From an uncultured Rhodospirillales bacterium (GTDB taxonomy: Bacteria; Pseudomonadota; Alphaproteobacteria; Rhodospirillales; Defluviicoccaceae): a DNA stretch of 5,412 bases. The DNA lies in contig CAKZLS010000208.1 in NCBI GenBank assembly GCA_937127205.1, positions 1 through 5,412 of the forward strand. The letters run 5' to 3'. Position 1 is the first letter of the stretch; each line of letters starts with the position of its first letter. Made by a program: the position numbers and the translations under genes. Shown here piece by piece: positions 5,386 through 5,412 of the stretch. The notes beneath the pieces were generated by a model. That model saw only the letters and a program-made list of their open reading frames with translations, searched no databases and was not told the DNA's origin.

Positions 5386-5412
5386 GTGACGGGCTCCGCC
5401 TCCCGACAACGC

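Larger units (their letters stand above)
4763..5412. other. Gene-free, AT-richer tail of the window
   Basis: I find no supportable gene in this 650-bp stretch. The longest open frame (4867-5154, +, 95 codons) has no ribosome binding site and no recognisable domain. Base composition drops (51 G+C in the 120 bases 5161-5280, against 41 in the 60 bases 1201-1260). Visible elements are a palindrome GCATCGATGC (4861-4870) with further CGATGC/GCATCG copies at 4897-4902 and 4921-4926, a palindrome GAGGATCCTC (5297-5306), a T6 run at 5249-5254 with no stem directly before it, and a TTGACC (5267-5272) lacking a good -10. I recognise no tRNA, tmRNA, SRP RNA or riboswitch signature. It could be the regulatory region of a gene starting beyond 5412, or a decayed or transferred segment. 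Confidence 0.5.

Overview
The window looks like a chromosomal segment of an alphaproteobacterium, probably of the Rhodospirillales type. That is an inference from gene content, because no rRNA or tRNA gene is present to confirm it. The coding part is GC-rich (for example 41 of 60 bases in 1201-1260), uses GC-ending codons heavily, and carries proteins typical of that group: TRAP-type solute-binding proteins, a class III aminotransferase and a short periplasmic cytochrome c.

Layout. 1-897 (+) is the C-terminal two thirds of a PLP-dependent class III aminotransferase; its start lies before the window. 1017-2012 (+) is a TAXI-family TRAP transporter solute-binding protein with a signal peptide and a strong ribosome binding site. 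A hairpin at 2064-2102 separates it from two genes on the minus strand. 2689-3849 (-) is a membrane-anchored DctP/TakP-type solute-binding protein, and 2170-2553 (-) is a small class I cytochrome c encoded 135 bp downstream of it. After a divergent intergenic region, 4144-4701 (+) encodes a ChaC-like gamma-glutamylcyclotransferase. The last 711 bases hold no gene I can support. They are AT-richer (51 GC in 5161-5280, about 42%) and contain two good hairpins and a small cluster of repeated heptamer/octamer motifs.

How the genes may work together. Two periplasmic binding proteins of different TRAP classes (TAXI and DctP) lie within 2 kb, and no TRAP membrane subunit (DctQ/DctM or fused 4TM-12TM) is visible. 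Either they serve permeases encoded elsewhere or they have a sensing or scavenging role. The aminotransferase next to the TAXI gene hints that the TAXI ligand is an amino acid, amine or keto acid. ChaC-type enzymes degrade glutathione to 5-oxoproline and Cys-Gly, so a loose amino-acid or nitrogen theme is possible, but nothing in the sequence proves a shared pathway.

The most unusual protein feature is in the DctP-type protein. It aligns well by eye with the TakP branch, yet the position of the family's carboxylate-binding arginine appears to be leucine, and the following Glu-Trp ligand motif appears to be Ala-Tyr. I see no CRISPR array, insertion sequence, integrase, toxin-antitoxin pair or clear new multi-gene system.
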